A stretch of DNA of 64,000 nucleotides from Pseudoalteromonas sp. A25 (GTDB taxonomy: Bacteria > Pseudomonadota > Gammaproteobacteria > Enterobacterales > Alteromonadaceae): positions 786,537-850,536 of the forward strand of contig NZ_AP021847.1 of assembly GCF_009176705.1 (NCBI RefSeq). The letters run 5' to 3'. Shown here one piece after another: positions 37,236 through 45,605 of the stretch (its first letter is position 1; each line of letters starts with the position of its first letter). The notes under the pieces are model-generated. The model ran no database searches. It was not told where the DNA came from and saw only the letters and a program-made list of their open reading frames with translations. A program made the translations under genes and the position numbers.

Positions 37236-38450
37236 ATGAGCCGAAAGGTGAACATCTCGGTAGATAACCTACCTGATTCGTTGCGAGGGCAGATCCATGG
37301 TGTGGAAAGCGCTATTGATAACGAAAGTTTAGCGTTATTCACTGATAATAAAGATGTTCGAATATCTATAGAAAACGCAGCCCATGGATTAAGAGCGTAT
37401 TCTAATACCTTTAATCACTATGATCTTTGGGGCCGCTTTGTTCGTTCCGGGCATAAAAAACTTCCTCTTGAAGAAGCTCCTAAAAAAACGATTGTTACGC
37501 GTAGGATTTCAGAGAAAGTAGACGGGATCTTATACGAAGGTGAAATTAAAATTACGCCAGCCGTAGTTAGTGCCAAAAAAGACGGTGACGATGTTGAATA
37601 TTTGGTTTGGCCTTCTGATCGAGAAGAAAAAGTAGAAAGAGCATTAATTCGATTAGCGTCAAAAGGAAAAATTGTAAAGATAAACTTCAAATCAGGTATT
37701 CAGTATGCGGTTATCTTTTCAATGAACGAATTGGCGCAAGAGCTCAAAGCCGTAGGTCAATCTATGCCTTATCCTCAGATCAAAGAATCTTTGGAAGCGT
37801 TGCAAGGTTCAAAGTTGTCGTTTAAGTACTCGGCAACTGATACGAAAAACTCTGATATCGATGATTCGTTTTACGAATCGAATATGAATTTTTTATCTTC
37901 TTTACATTTTAGTGGGAAAAAAGGGCAGGGCGGCAACATAAAGTGTGTAGCTTGCTTAAATGCTTTTGTACATAATATGATTGATAACCTTGAGTATAAA
38001 GGTTATTACTTTAACAGTGCGCAAGAGCTAAAACGCGGTTTATCGCGTTGGATGATGCTTCGCTTATACCACTTATGGCGATATGCTGCTCCAGGGAAAA
38101 CGTACCATTTTCGATTATTATCAATTATGGAAAAATATGGGTCTATATATTCGACTGACGATATCTCTGAAAATAAGCTTAAAGCACTTCGTCGTGATAT
38201 GACGACAACGATGAAAGACTTAATAGAAAAAGGTGCTATTTCTGAGTACAACATTACTAATGTTAAGGATGATAAAACAGGGCAAATTATTGATTACGTC
38301 TATGAAATGCATCCTTCAGCTCAATTTTGTGAAGAAATATTAGCGTTGAACAAACATCATAAACGTATAGAGATCCAAGGTGGCAAGCGCATTGTTGAAA
38401 ATGCTGAAGTCATAGATGAAGATACATTAGAAGAAATAGTTAAAAAATAA
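37236..38450 (+). CDS. Replication initiator protein (iteron-binding, plasmid type)
   Basis: This protein of about 404 residues is encoded immediately right of the iteron array, which it should bind to start replication. The central part reads as paired winged-helix domains, with MNELAQELKAVGQSMPYPQIKESLEALQGSKL as the clearest helix-turn-helix and wing, followed by FNSAQELKRGLSRWMMLRLYHL. This resembles Rep proteins of iteron plasmids, although I cannot name the exact family. The ATG at 37236 has GGAAG at good spacing and is preferred to the TTG at 37221. A rho-independent terminator follows directly. Confidence 0.88.
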   Translation: MSRKVNISVDNLPDSLRGQIHGVESAIDNESLALFTDNKDVRISIENAAHGLRAYSNTFNHYDLWGRFVRSGHKKLPLEEAPKKTIVTRRISEKVDGILYEGEIKITPAVVSAKKDGDDVEYLVWPSDREEKVERALIRLASKGKIVKINFKSGIQYAVIFSMNELAQELKAVGQSMPYPQIKESLEALQGSKLSFKYSATDTKNSDIDDSFYESNMNFLSSLHFSGKKGQGGNIKCVACLNAFVHNMIDNLEYKGYYFNSAQELKRGLSRWMMLRLYHLWRYAAPGKTYHFRLLSIMEKYGSIYSTDDISENKLKALRRDMTTTMKDLIEKGAISEYNITNVKDDKTGQIIDYVYEMHPSAQFCEEILALNKHHKRIEIQGGKRIVENAEVIDEDTLEEIVKK

Positions 38451-38472
38451 AGCGCCAGATTGGCGCTTTTTT
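38451..38472 (+). terminator. Terminator of rep
   Basis: AGCGCCA pairs with TGGCGCT over a 3-base loop and is followed by six T. The stem begins at the base after the rep stop codon. Confidence 0.9.
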
Positions 38473-38552
38473 ATGTTTCACTTCTAAACAATTTACTTCA
38501 GTAGGCTTTATTAGAATTAAGGTTTTATCTGAAAGATACTTATGCTAATTAC

Positions 38553-39422
38553 TTACTCTACTTTTTCGAGGTAGATTCTATCGACCAAGAAGTTATATGC
38601 TTTTTTTCTGGGATGATTCTCAACTTTTTCATAGTTTGGAAGGTCACCGAACTTGGTCTCAGGATGAGGATTAAAGAGAATAAATGGTAATGCTGCACTA
38701 ACATGGTAACGCTTTTGTGCTGTAAATCGAACATTTACTTCAGGTGAAACACGAGTAGGGCGTCTGATCCGCAATTTACTTTCGTTGCGTAAACTACTTA
38801 CCCTTATTTTTTCTTGCTCAACCAGAGATTGCCAAGATTGTTGATCTATCATTCGAGGGTTGGAATAATTTGATGAGCGCGATAGTAAATCTAAAGCCGC
38901 GTCTTTTGTCAGAGTTTTAGTTGCATGCTTAGTCATCCATGTGAATCTAACTGAATATGGTACAGCATTTTCGCTATGGATTTTTCTGTAAGTAGCGAGA
39001 GTTATTAGTGATGGTATAGCATTGTGCACAGCCTCAAAACGTGCATCATTGTTTGGTATTTCTAAGATTAACTCTTTAAACTTTTGCTTTGCTTCGTTCA
39101 CATTGTTTAGTCGTTTTATAAGTTGCCCATTGGTATCATTGATAATTAATAATCCAGGATGTCGTTGTACGACTTTACTACTTACTTTATTGTCAATGTA
39201 TAAATCTTTGTAAGCACTTACTATCTTACTTACAGCTTCTTCACCTTGTAACTTACTAACCTTTATTATGGTTGGAGCTTTATCTTCCAACTCTTTGGTT
39301 ACTTCTGGTAATTGAAAATATGTAGCGTTAATAATTTCTGCTTGACTGATTTCTTCACAGAACAGAGATAGTTGTTCAAAAAGCAAATCAAACTGGGAGC
39401 GAATTGAAAATTTAGTTACCAT
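38553..39422 (-). CDS. tus: Tus-like DNA replication terminus-binding protein
   Basis: This protein of about 289 residues (E. coli Tus has 309) binds Ter sites and stops the replicative helicase when a fork arrives from one side. Two blocks match E. coli Tus well: FEAVHNAIPSLITLATYRKI against [20 protein letters not shown], and ESKLRIRRPTRVSP against NAKLKIKRPVKVQP. The segment RFTWMTKH (near residue 160) matches RFGWANKH, which lies in or near the region that traps the flipped cytosine of Ter. The start is ATG 39422 or GTG 39431, and the first matches the E. coli N-terminus better. It converges with rep. A Ter-like site covers the start region, suggesting autorepression as in E. coli. Confidence 0.88.
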   Translation of the reverse strand: MVTKFSIRSQFDLLFEQLSLFCEEISQAEIINATYFQLPEVTKELEDKAPTIIKVSKLQGEEAVSKIVSAYKDLYIDNKVSSKVVQRHPGLLIINDTNGQLIKRLNNVNEAKQKFKELILEIPNNDARFEAVHNAIPSLITLATYRKIHSENAVPYSVRFTWMTKHATKTLTKDAALDLLSRSSNYSNPRMIDQQSWQSLVEQEKIRVSSLRNESKLRIRRPTRVSPEVNVRFTAQKRYHVSAALPFILFNPHPETKFGDLPNYEKVENHPRKKAYNFLVDRIYLEKVE

Positions 39423-39424
39423 GG

Positions 39425-39438
39425 AGAACACATCATCC
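39425..39438 (-). promoter_or_regulatory. Ter-like site A (minus strand, over the tus start)
   Basis: On the minus strand this reads GGATGATGTGTTCT, 13 of 14 positions identical to site D. It lies directly upstream of the tus ATG. By E. coli Ter polarity it would block forks moving leftwards. Its place also suggests that Tus represses its own gene. Confidence 0.65.
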
Positions 39439-39479
39439 TATTGTTGTGGATTGCTGAGCTTGGCAACACTTTCACCTAT

Positions 39480-39493
39480 GTATGATGTGTTCC
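39480..39493 (+). promoter_or_regulatory. Ter-like site B (plus strand)
   Basis: GTATGATGTGTTCC matches site D at 13 of 14 positions. It lies 42 bases from site A in opposite orientation. By E. coli Ter polarity it would block forks moving rightwards from the origin. Confidence 0.65.
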
Positions 39494-39876
39494 CAAGTAA
39501 ATAATAGCAAACTAGACTAATTTTGGGGACCCTTTTGAAGTTTAACTTTAGTAAGAAGTGGGCTAGTTGAATTTTTGGATATTCTGAGTTTTCTCTCTAG
39601 AAAATTAGAGTTGGCACCGGCCACGATGATTTGTTCTTAATATAAATATTTAGATGGTACTCACGAAAACCCCTATAGAAATAACTGAAAGATAAGTTTC
39701 TTGATACAAGTATGAGTCAAAATAGTGTTTAAATGCAGCTATTGGGTCATAGATAGATTTTTATAACTTTGACAAATCTAAAGTTATTATCATGTGGTGA
39801 GCATGGTTTGCGTATTACGTGTAAGATATTTTACTGCATACAACAGAGTAGGTTGCTATAACTGTAACAACATAAA

Positions 39877-39890
39877 GTACGATGTGTTCT
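39877..39890 (+). promoter_or_regulatory. Ter-like site C (plus strand)
   Basis: GTACGATGTGTTCT matches site D at 13 of 14 positions and has the same orientation as sites B and D. Confidence 0.6.
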
Positions 39891-39964
39891 TTTTGATTTT
39901 AACTAAGCAATAATTTTGAATGTAATAGCGCACTACATTCAGTGTAATGTTATGTTAAATTGTA

Positions 39965-39991
39965 TTTCACCATCAAAATTTGCTGGTGAAA
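39965..39991. promoter_or_regulatory. Inverted repeat, parS-like candidate
   Basis: TTTCACCA, an 11-base spacer and TGGTGAAA form a perfect inverted repeat. The arms resemble the TTTCAC boxes bound by P1 ParB. The ParAB system here is of the P1 class, so this is one candidate centromere, competing with the repeat at 34290. Confidence 0.35.
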
Positions 39992-40370
39992 GTGGAGGAT
40001 AGAGGAGATTATAAATGTAGCTTATTTAGTTTTTTCATTTTACGCTAAACATATTAAAAGCACATATAGTAAATCCTCTACTCAACAGGCTTATGCCATC
40101 TATATTGCGTAAAGTCCCATTGATAGTCCATATGATCACAATATCTCTAGTACTTGTTGTTTACTAGAGTTTCCCTGCCACTATCCGAATGAATTGTTCT
40201 ATCAAGTTGAGCTTCTCAGCGCTTTACTAAGCAAGGTACATTCTAGCGTTCACATTTCTTTGAGTTGTACAGTAGTTGTTAAACCCTAATATGTATAGCT
40301 CAATGTTGTTCATTTGTTGTAACGTTTTCTTATCGTCAGCTCGGTGTTAACCTGTGCGTTTTTCAATTTT

Positions 40371-40384
40371 GTATGATGTGTTCT
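40371..40384 (+). promoter_or_regulatory. Ter-like site D (plus strand)
   Basis: GTATGATGTGTTCT is followed by TGTAACTA. It shares GTATG and TGT, at the same spacing, with the E. coli Ter consensus AGNATGTTGTAACTAAA, including the G at the position whose partner cytosine flips into Tus. It lies 120 bases upstream of the aroG start. Confidence 0.6.
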
Positions 40385-40503
40385 TGTAACTATTTATATA
40401 TCTTTAGACATGTGTGGCCCTTATATCTAAATTTTCCTTGATGCAAAGACGTCTATACGTTACTTTCACTTTGGAGTAACACTACTTGGAATGAGGAAAA
40501 CAA

Positions 40504-41859
40504 ATGAAACCATGGAACCCTGACAGTTGGAGAGATCATCCAATTGTGCAGCAACCAGAATACCCATCTCAGCAAGAGCTGAAATTGGTAGAAAAACAAT
40601 TAAACAATGCACCACCACTGGTTTTCGCTGAAGAAACGAGAAGTTTGTATAAACAACTTGCCGATGTATGTGACGGTAAAGCGTTTTTACTTCAAGGCGG
40701 CGATTGTGCTGAGTCATTTGCAGATTTTAACGCAGCCAACATACGCGATACTTTTAAAACGCTATTACAGATGGCTGTTGTATTAACTTATGGTGGTAAA
40801 TGCCCAGTCGTTAAAATAGCACGAATGGCTGGTCAGTATGCAAAGCCACGCTCCTCTGATTTTGAAACGATTGATGGAATTGCTTTACCATCATACAGAG
40901 GCGACATTATTAATAACTTCGAGTTTACCGAAGAAGCGCGTATACCAGATCCAAATCGTCTAATGACAGCGTACCATCATAGTGCGGCAACGCTTAACTT
41001 GTTGCGTGCGTTTGCGCAGGGTGGTCTTGCAGACTTGCACCAAGTAAACCGCTGGAATATGAGCTTTGTAGCTGCAAACCCTTTAAAAGAAAAGTATCAG
41101 CAACTTGCAGATAGGATTCAAGATGCTCTCGAGTTTATGGAAGTATGTGGTATCAATTCGGCAGTTGCTCCAAGTTTAAAAGAAACCGATTTATATACCT
41201 CTCATGAAGCGCTCTTATTAGGCTATGAAGAGGCCTTAACTCGACGAGATCACCTAAGTGGCGATTGGTACGACTGTTCAGCTCACTTTGTGTGGATCGG
41301 TGAACGAACTAGACAATTAGATCACGCACACATTGAGTTCTTTAGAGGAATAAAAAACCCAATCGGTGTTAAAGTCGGTCCTGGTATGAAACCAGATGAG
41401 CTAATTGAACTTATTGATGCACTTAATCCAGACAACATACCAGGGCGTTTGACCCTTATCACGCGAATGGGTGCTGATGTATTGCCTGAAAAATTGCCTG
41501 CATTAGTGCGCAAGGTACAAGAAGAAGGCAGAAAAGTTATTTGGTCTTCAGATCCTATGCATGGCAATACAGAAAAGGCAAGCACAGGTTATAAAACTCG
41601 TAGTTTCAACAATATTCTAAGAGAGATAAGTCAATTTTTTGCTGTTCATAAAGCCGAAGGATCGTATCCAGGTGGTGTACATTTAGAGATGACTGGACAA
41701 CATGTTACCGAGTGTACAGGCGGTGCATATGGGTTGTCTGACGAAGATTTGGCGCAAAGGTATCGCACACAGTGTGACCCTCGTTTAAATGCTGACCAAG
41801 TATTGGAGCTCGGGTTTTTAGTTGCAGATCTGCTCAAAGATGCACGTAGCAAAGCTTAA
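40504..41859 (+). CDS. Class II DAHP synthase (3-deoxy-7-phosphoheptulonate synthase)
   Basis: This 451-residue enzyme joins phosphoenolpyruvate and erythrose 4-phosphate in the first step of the shikimate pathway. It begins [18 protein letters not shown] and contains [42 protein letters not shown] and [17 protein letters not shown], all typical of the plant-like class II enzyme. The cysteine, histidine, glutamate and aspartate metal ligands of that class are present in these blocks. GAGG precedes the ATG. It shares a terminator with the convergent ppsR gene. Confidence 0.95.
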   Translation: MKPWNPDSWRDHPIVQQPEYPSQQELKLVEKQLNNAPPLVFAEETRSLYKQLADVCDGKAFLLQGGDCAESFADFNAANIRDTFKTLLQMAVVLTYGGKCPVVKIARMAGQYAKPRSSDFETIDGIALPSYRGDIINNFEFTEEARIPDPNRLMTAYHHSAATLNLLRAFAQGGLADLHQVNRWNMSFVAANPLKEKYQQLADRIQDALEFMEVCGINSAVAPSLKETDLYTSHEALLLGYEEALTRRDHLSGDWYDCSAHFVWIGERTRQLDHAHIEFFRGIKNPIGVKVGPGMKPDELIELIDALNPDNIPGRLTLITRMGADVLPEKLPALVRKVQEEGRKVIWSSDPMHGNTEKASTGYKTRSFNNILREISQFFAVHKAEGSYPGGVHLEMTGQHVTECTGGAYGLSDEDLAQRYRTQCDPRLNADQVLELGFLVADLLKDARSKA

Positions 41860-41869
41860 TTATTAATAT

Positions 41870-41890
41870 GGCCGCAATTGCGGCCTTTTT
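41870..41890. terminator. Bidirectional terminator between DAHP synthase and ppsR
   Basis: GGCCGC pairs with GCGGCC over an AATT loop and is followed by five T on the plus strand. It overlaps the last codons of ppsR (stop at 41889). Confidence 0.85.
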
Positions 41891-42698
41891 AATACTTTCT
41901 TCTCGTAAGCCCAGTTTCAGAAATTATTTTTGCGGAGATCTCCTCAATAGAGTGACTTGTTGAATTTAAATAAGGCGTTTTGTGGCGCTTGAATAACATT
42001 TCAACCTCCCTTACCTCTATTCTGCATTGACGTAACGACGCGTATTTTGAGTTAGCCATTCGACCTTCTCGTATTGCAGCCAACCTTTCAGGGTTAATAG
42101 TTAAGCCAAATAACTTATGCTTGTAGGGTAGCAAACATCTTGGGTAGTTACCCTTTTCTAAGTCGTCGTCGGTCATTGGGTAATTAGCCGCTTTAATCCC
42201 GTATTGCAGGGCTAAATACAAGCTCGTTGGTGTTTTACCACAACGACTTACACCCACAAGTATTATGTCTGCCTGCTCATAGTCTTTGATATTTGCACCA
42301 TCATCATTAGCTAGCGCATAGTTTACCGCTTCTATCCTAAAATCATAACTAGCTTCATGAATAGAGTGAGTGCGATGTATTTTTGGCACCGGGTCAACAT
42401 TGAGTTCTTTTTTTACTACTTTACTAGCGAGCGCTAAAAAGTCATAACAGACCCCTTGAGATGACAAAATTATGTCTGATAATTCTGGGTTAACAAAAGT
42501 GAAAAATACCAACGGGCGGTCGCCGCTGTTTTGTGCTGTTAAGTCAATCAGCGCTTTGATTTCATGCGCTTTTTGAGTTGTCTCTACAAACGGAATTGTT
42601 TGGTGATTAAACTCTACCGGAAACATTGACAACGTAGCATGACCAAAAACTTCTGACGTAATTGCAGTACCGTCGGAGATATAAAATGCGGTTCTCAT
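41889..42698 (-). CDS. ppsR: PEP synthase regulatory protein (bifunctional kinase/pyrophosphorylase)
   Basis: This 269-residue protein switches PEP synthase off by ADP-dependent threonine phosphorylation and on again by Pi-dependent dephosphorylation. It begins MRTAFYISDGTAITSEVFGHA and carries the P-loop-like GVSRCGKTPTSLYLALQYG near residue 150, hallmarks of the former DUF299 family. AAGG precedes its ATG. It is divergent from ppsA, its target, with 143 bases between the starts, so the pair can be controlled together. Confidence 0.95.
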   Translation of the reverse strand: MRTAFYISDGTAITSEVFGHATLSMFPVEFNHQTIPFVETTQKAHEIKALIDLTAQNSGDRPLVFFTFVNPELSDIILSSQGVCYDFLALASKVVKKELNVDPVPKIHRTHSIHEASYDFRIEAVNYALANDDGANIKDYEQADIILVGVSRCGKTPTSLYLALQYGIKAANYPMTDDDLEKGNYPRCLLPYKHKLFGLTINPERLAAIREGRMANSKYASLRQCRIEVREVEMLFKRHKTPYLNSTSHSIEEISAKIISETGLTRRKY

Positions 42699-42841
42699 AA
42701 TTGCCTTACTATTTCAAATTAACTGATTTTTCCCTATCGCGGTTTACGTAGGTATGTTTACCAGTGTAGAATGCCCTTGACCTCAATAAAAGGTCAAACA
42801 ATCTCTCACATTTATTACAATTTGTTTTTGGAGACAGTTCC

Positions 42842-45217
42842 GTGCAAGACTACGTTCTCTGGTATCAAGAGTTAGGTATGCAAGACGTGCCTCGAGTTGG
42901 TGGTAAAAATGCCTCACTTGGGGAAATGATATCTAATTTATCAAACGCAGGTGTACAAGTTCCGGGAGGATTCGCAACAACTGCTGAAGCCTTCAATGAA
43001 TTCCTCGACCAATCAGGTCTAAATGAAAAAATCCACACCATACTAGATACCCTTGATGTCGAAGACGTCAATACCCTCGCCAAGGTTGGCGCCGACATTA
43101 GACAATGGATTATCGATACACCTTTCCAACCAAGTCTAGACAAAGCAATTCGCGACGCTTATAACACACTTCATGGCGATACAGATTCTGATGTTTCTTT
43201 TGCAGTTCGCTCATCTGCAACGGCTGAAGATATGCCCGACGCATCTTTTGCAGGTCAACAAGAAACTTTCTTGAATGTACGCGGTATTGATGCAGTCATG
43301 GTTGCTATCAAGCACGTGTTTGCTTCGTTATTTAATGACCGTGCTATTTCGTATCGTGTTCACCAAGGTTATGACCACAGAGGTGTCGCATTATCGGCTG
43401 GTATTCAACGCATGGTTCGCTCTGATAAAGCGTCATCAGGCGTAATGTTTAGTATCGATACTGAATCAGGCTTTGAAGATGTGGTATTTGTCACATCAAG
43501 CTATGGTCTGGGTGAGATGGTTGTACAAGGCGCCGTTAACCCTGATGAGTTCTATGTACACAAACCAACGTTAGCAAAAGGCTTACCAGCGGTTGTTCGT
43601 CGTAACATTGGCTCTAAAGCAATCCAAATGATTTACTCAAGTGATGAGTCTCATGGTAAGCAAGTTGAAATTGTGGACATGGACAAAGCAAAATCACAAC
43701 AGTTTTCTATCACAGATGAAGAAGTACAAGAACTTGCAAAACAAGCTGTGATCATTGAAAAGCATTACGGTCGTCCAATGGACATCGAATGGGCTAAAGA
43801 TGGTAACGATGGCAAGCTATACATCGTTCAAGCACGCCCAGAAACTGTGCGCTCAAATGAAGACGCAAACGTAATGGAGCGTTTCCAGTTAAAAGCACAG
43901 TCTAACGTTATCGCTGAAGGGCGAGCAATTGGACATAAGATTGGTAGTGGCGTAGTCCGTGTACTGAACTCTATTGACGAAATGGATAAGGTTCAGCAAG
44001 GAGACGTGCTTGTAACAGATATGACTGACCCTGATTGGGAACCAATTATGAAGCGTGCAGCTGCAATTGTTACCAATCGCGGTGGCCGAACGTGTCACGC
44101 GGCTATCATTGCTCGTGAGCTTGGTATTCCTGCAGTTGTTGGCTGTGGAAATGCAACAGATTTAATTACTAACAACCAAAGCGTAACTGTTTCATGTGCA
44201 GAGGGTGACACAGGCTATATTTACGAAGGTGAATTAGAGTACGAAGTTATTTCATCACGCGTAGATGAAATGCCAGACTTACCAATGAAAATCATGATGA
44301 ATGTTGGTAACCCAGATAGAGCATTTGACTTTGCTCGATTACCACACGCTGGTATTGGCCTCGCTCGTCTTGAGTTCATTATCAACCGTATGATTGGTGT
44401 TCACCCTAAAGCTCTTATTAACTTTGACTCTCAACCTGCTGACTTACAAGCTGAAATTAATGATATTATCGCTGGTTACGAATCTCCGGTTGAGTTTTAT
44501 ATCGCGAAACTTGTTGAAGGTATTTCAACTCTAGGTTGTGCGTTTGCGCCAGAACGTGTCATCGTTCGTATGTCTGACTTTAAATCTAATGAGTATGCAA
44601 ACCTTGTTGGAGGTCAGCAATACGAGCCTGAAGAAGAAAACCCAATGATCGGCTTCCGTGGTGCTTCACGCTACATTTCAGAAGATTTCCGCGAGTGCTT
44701 TGCTTTAGAATGTGAAGCAATCAAGCGTGTTAGAAATGGCATGGGTTTAACCAACGTGGAAATCATGATCCCATTTGTTCGTACACTTGAAGAAGCAGCT
44801 CAAGTTATAGAGCTTCTCGAGCAACATGGTCTTAAACGCGGTGAAAACGGTCTTAAAGTGATTATGATGTGTGAGTTACCATCAAACGCGCTGTTAGCTG
44901 ACGAGTTTTTAGAGTATTTCGATGGATTCTCAATCGGCTCTAACGATTTGACTCAGCTTACGCTTGGTCTAGACCGAGATTCTGGTTTAATTGCCCATTT
45001 ATTCGATGAGCGAAACCCAGCAATCAAAAAATTACTTTCTATGGCTATTAAAACAGCTAAAGAAAAGGGCAAGTATGTAGGTATTTGTGGTCAAGGCCCT
45101 TCTGATCATGAAGATTTTGCGGCTTGGTTAGTAGAGCAAGGCATTGACTCAGTTTCATTAAACCCTGACACGGTACTAGAGACTTGGTTATACCTAGCGG
45201 AAAAGCTTAAAAATTAA
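42842..45217 (+). CDS. ppsA: Phosphoenolpyruvate synthase
   Basis: This 791-residue enzyme converts pyruvate and ATP to phosphoenolpyruvate, AMP and phosphate for gluconeogenesis. It has the ATP-grasp domain ([20 protein letters not shown]), the swivelling phosphohistidine domain ([17 protein letters not shown]) and a C-terminal PEP-binding barrel ([33 protein letters not shown]). The threonine before the catalytic histidine, the target of PpsR, is present in GRTCHAA. The start is GTG at 42842, with GGAG nine bases upstream. It supplies PEP that the neighbouring DAHP synthase also uses. Confidence 0.97.
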   Translation: MQDYVLWYQELGMQDVPRVGGKNASLGEMISNLSNAGVQVPGGFATTAEAFNEFLDQSGLNEKIHTILDTLDVEDVNTLAKVGADIRQWIIDTPFQPSLDKAIRDAYNTLHGDTDSDVSFAVRSSATAEDMPDASFAGQQETFLNVRGIDAVMVAIKHVFASLFNDRAISYRVHQGYDHRGVALSAGIQRMVRSDKASSGVMFSIDTESGFEDVVFVTSSYGLGEMVVQGAVNPDEFYVHKPTLAKGLPAVVRRNIGSKAIQMIYSSDESHGKQVEIVDMDKAKSQQFSITDEEVQELAKQAVIIEKHYGRPMDIEWAKDGNDGKLYIVQARPETVRSNEDANVMERFQLKAQSNVIAEGRAIGHKIGSGVVRVLNSIDEMDKVQQGDVLVTDMTDPDWEPIMKRAAAIVTNRGGRTCHAAIIARELGIPAVVGCGNATDLITNNQSVTVSCAEGDTGYIYEGELEYEVISSRVDEMPDLPMKIMMNVGNPDRAFDFARLPHAGIGLARLEFIINRMIGVHPKALINFDSQPADLQAEINDIIAGYESPVEFYIAKLVEGISTLGCAFAPERVIVRMSDFKSNEYANLVGGQQYEPEEENPMIGFRGASRYISEDFRECFALECEAIKRVRNGMGLTNVEIMIPFVRTLEEAAQVIELLEQHGLKRGENGLKVIMMCELPSNALLADEFLEYFDGFSIGSNDLTQLTLGLDRDSGLIAHLFDERNPAIKKLLSMAIKTAKEKGKYVGICGQGPSDHEDFAAWLVEQGIDSVSLNPDTVLETWLYLAEKLKN

Positions 45218-45234
45218 GTCTTACTATAAAAACG

Positions 45235-45258
45235 AGCCGGCAAACTAGCCGGCTTTTT
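45235..45258. terminator. Terminator of ppsA
   Basis: AGCCGGC pairs with GCCGGCT over a 6-base loop, followed by TTTT. It also overlaps the end of the convergent small membrane-protein gene. Confidence 0.85.
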
Positions 45259-45460
45259 ATTTGCTACCATCAAGGCGGTAACAGGTATCTCTAAATAATT
45301 TTTGTACTTTTTTTAGCAAAACACGCGCCTTTGGGTAATAAATTGAAAAGCATACTAATGCAGCCAATAAAAATATAACAGATGGACCGGGAACAATAGC
45401 AAAAATAACAGCTAGTAAAACAAAAACACTGCCCATCAATAAAACACAAAACTTTCTCAT
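45257..45460 (-). CDS. Small two-helix membrane protein (PGPGW-like)
   Basis: This 67-residue protein has two membrane helices (residues 4-20 and 28-43) joined by a turn with IVPGPSVIFLLAAL, and a basic cytoplasmic tail. The PGP turn resembles the PGPGW family of putative transmembrane proteins. GAGGAG lies just before its ATG. Function is unknown. Confidence 0.7.
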   Translation of the reverse strand: MRKFCVLLMGSVFVLLAVIFAIVPGPSVIFLLAALVCFSIYYPKARVLLKKVQKLFRDTCYRLDGSK

Positions 45461-45605
45461 TTTTCACTCCTCATAGATGTATCATTAAACTATAGGGTAA
45501 TAAGTGTGTAGAAGTTTCGTAAATATGTAACAAACCATAAATTTCTCAATTTTTAAAATCTTTCTCCATGATACAATAGCACCAAAGCAATAAATTATTA
45601 CCGTC

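Larger units (their letters stand above)
39423..40503. other. Non-coding terminus region of 1.08 kb
   Basis: This AT-rich stretch between tus and aroG carries the four Ter-like sites, a perfect 8-base inverted repeat at 39965-39991, a small hairpin at about 39762-39787 (ATAACTTT with AAAGTTAT) and two sequences with E. coli-like Ter cores (39861-39877 minus and 40312-40326 plus). I see no protein gene. The right end must hold the aroG promoter. Confidence 0.6.

Noticed and set aside
39423..40503. Search for a small protein or tRNA gene in the 1.08 kb gap
   Set aside because: No frame with a ribosome-binding site and coherent composition, and no cloverleaf, was seen. Stops are frequent in all frames.
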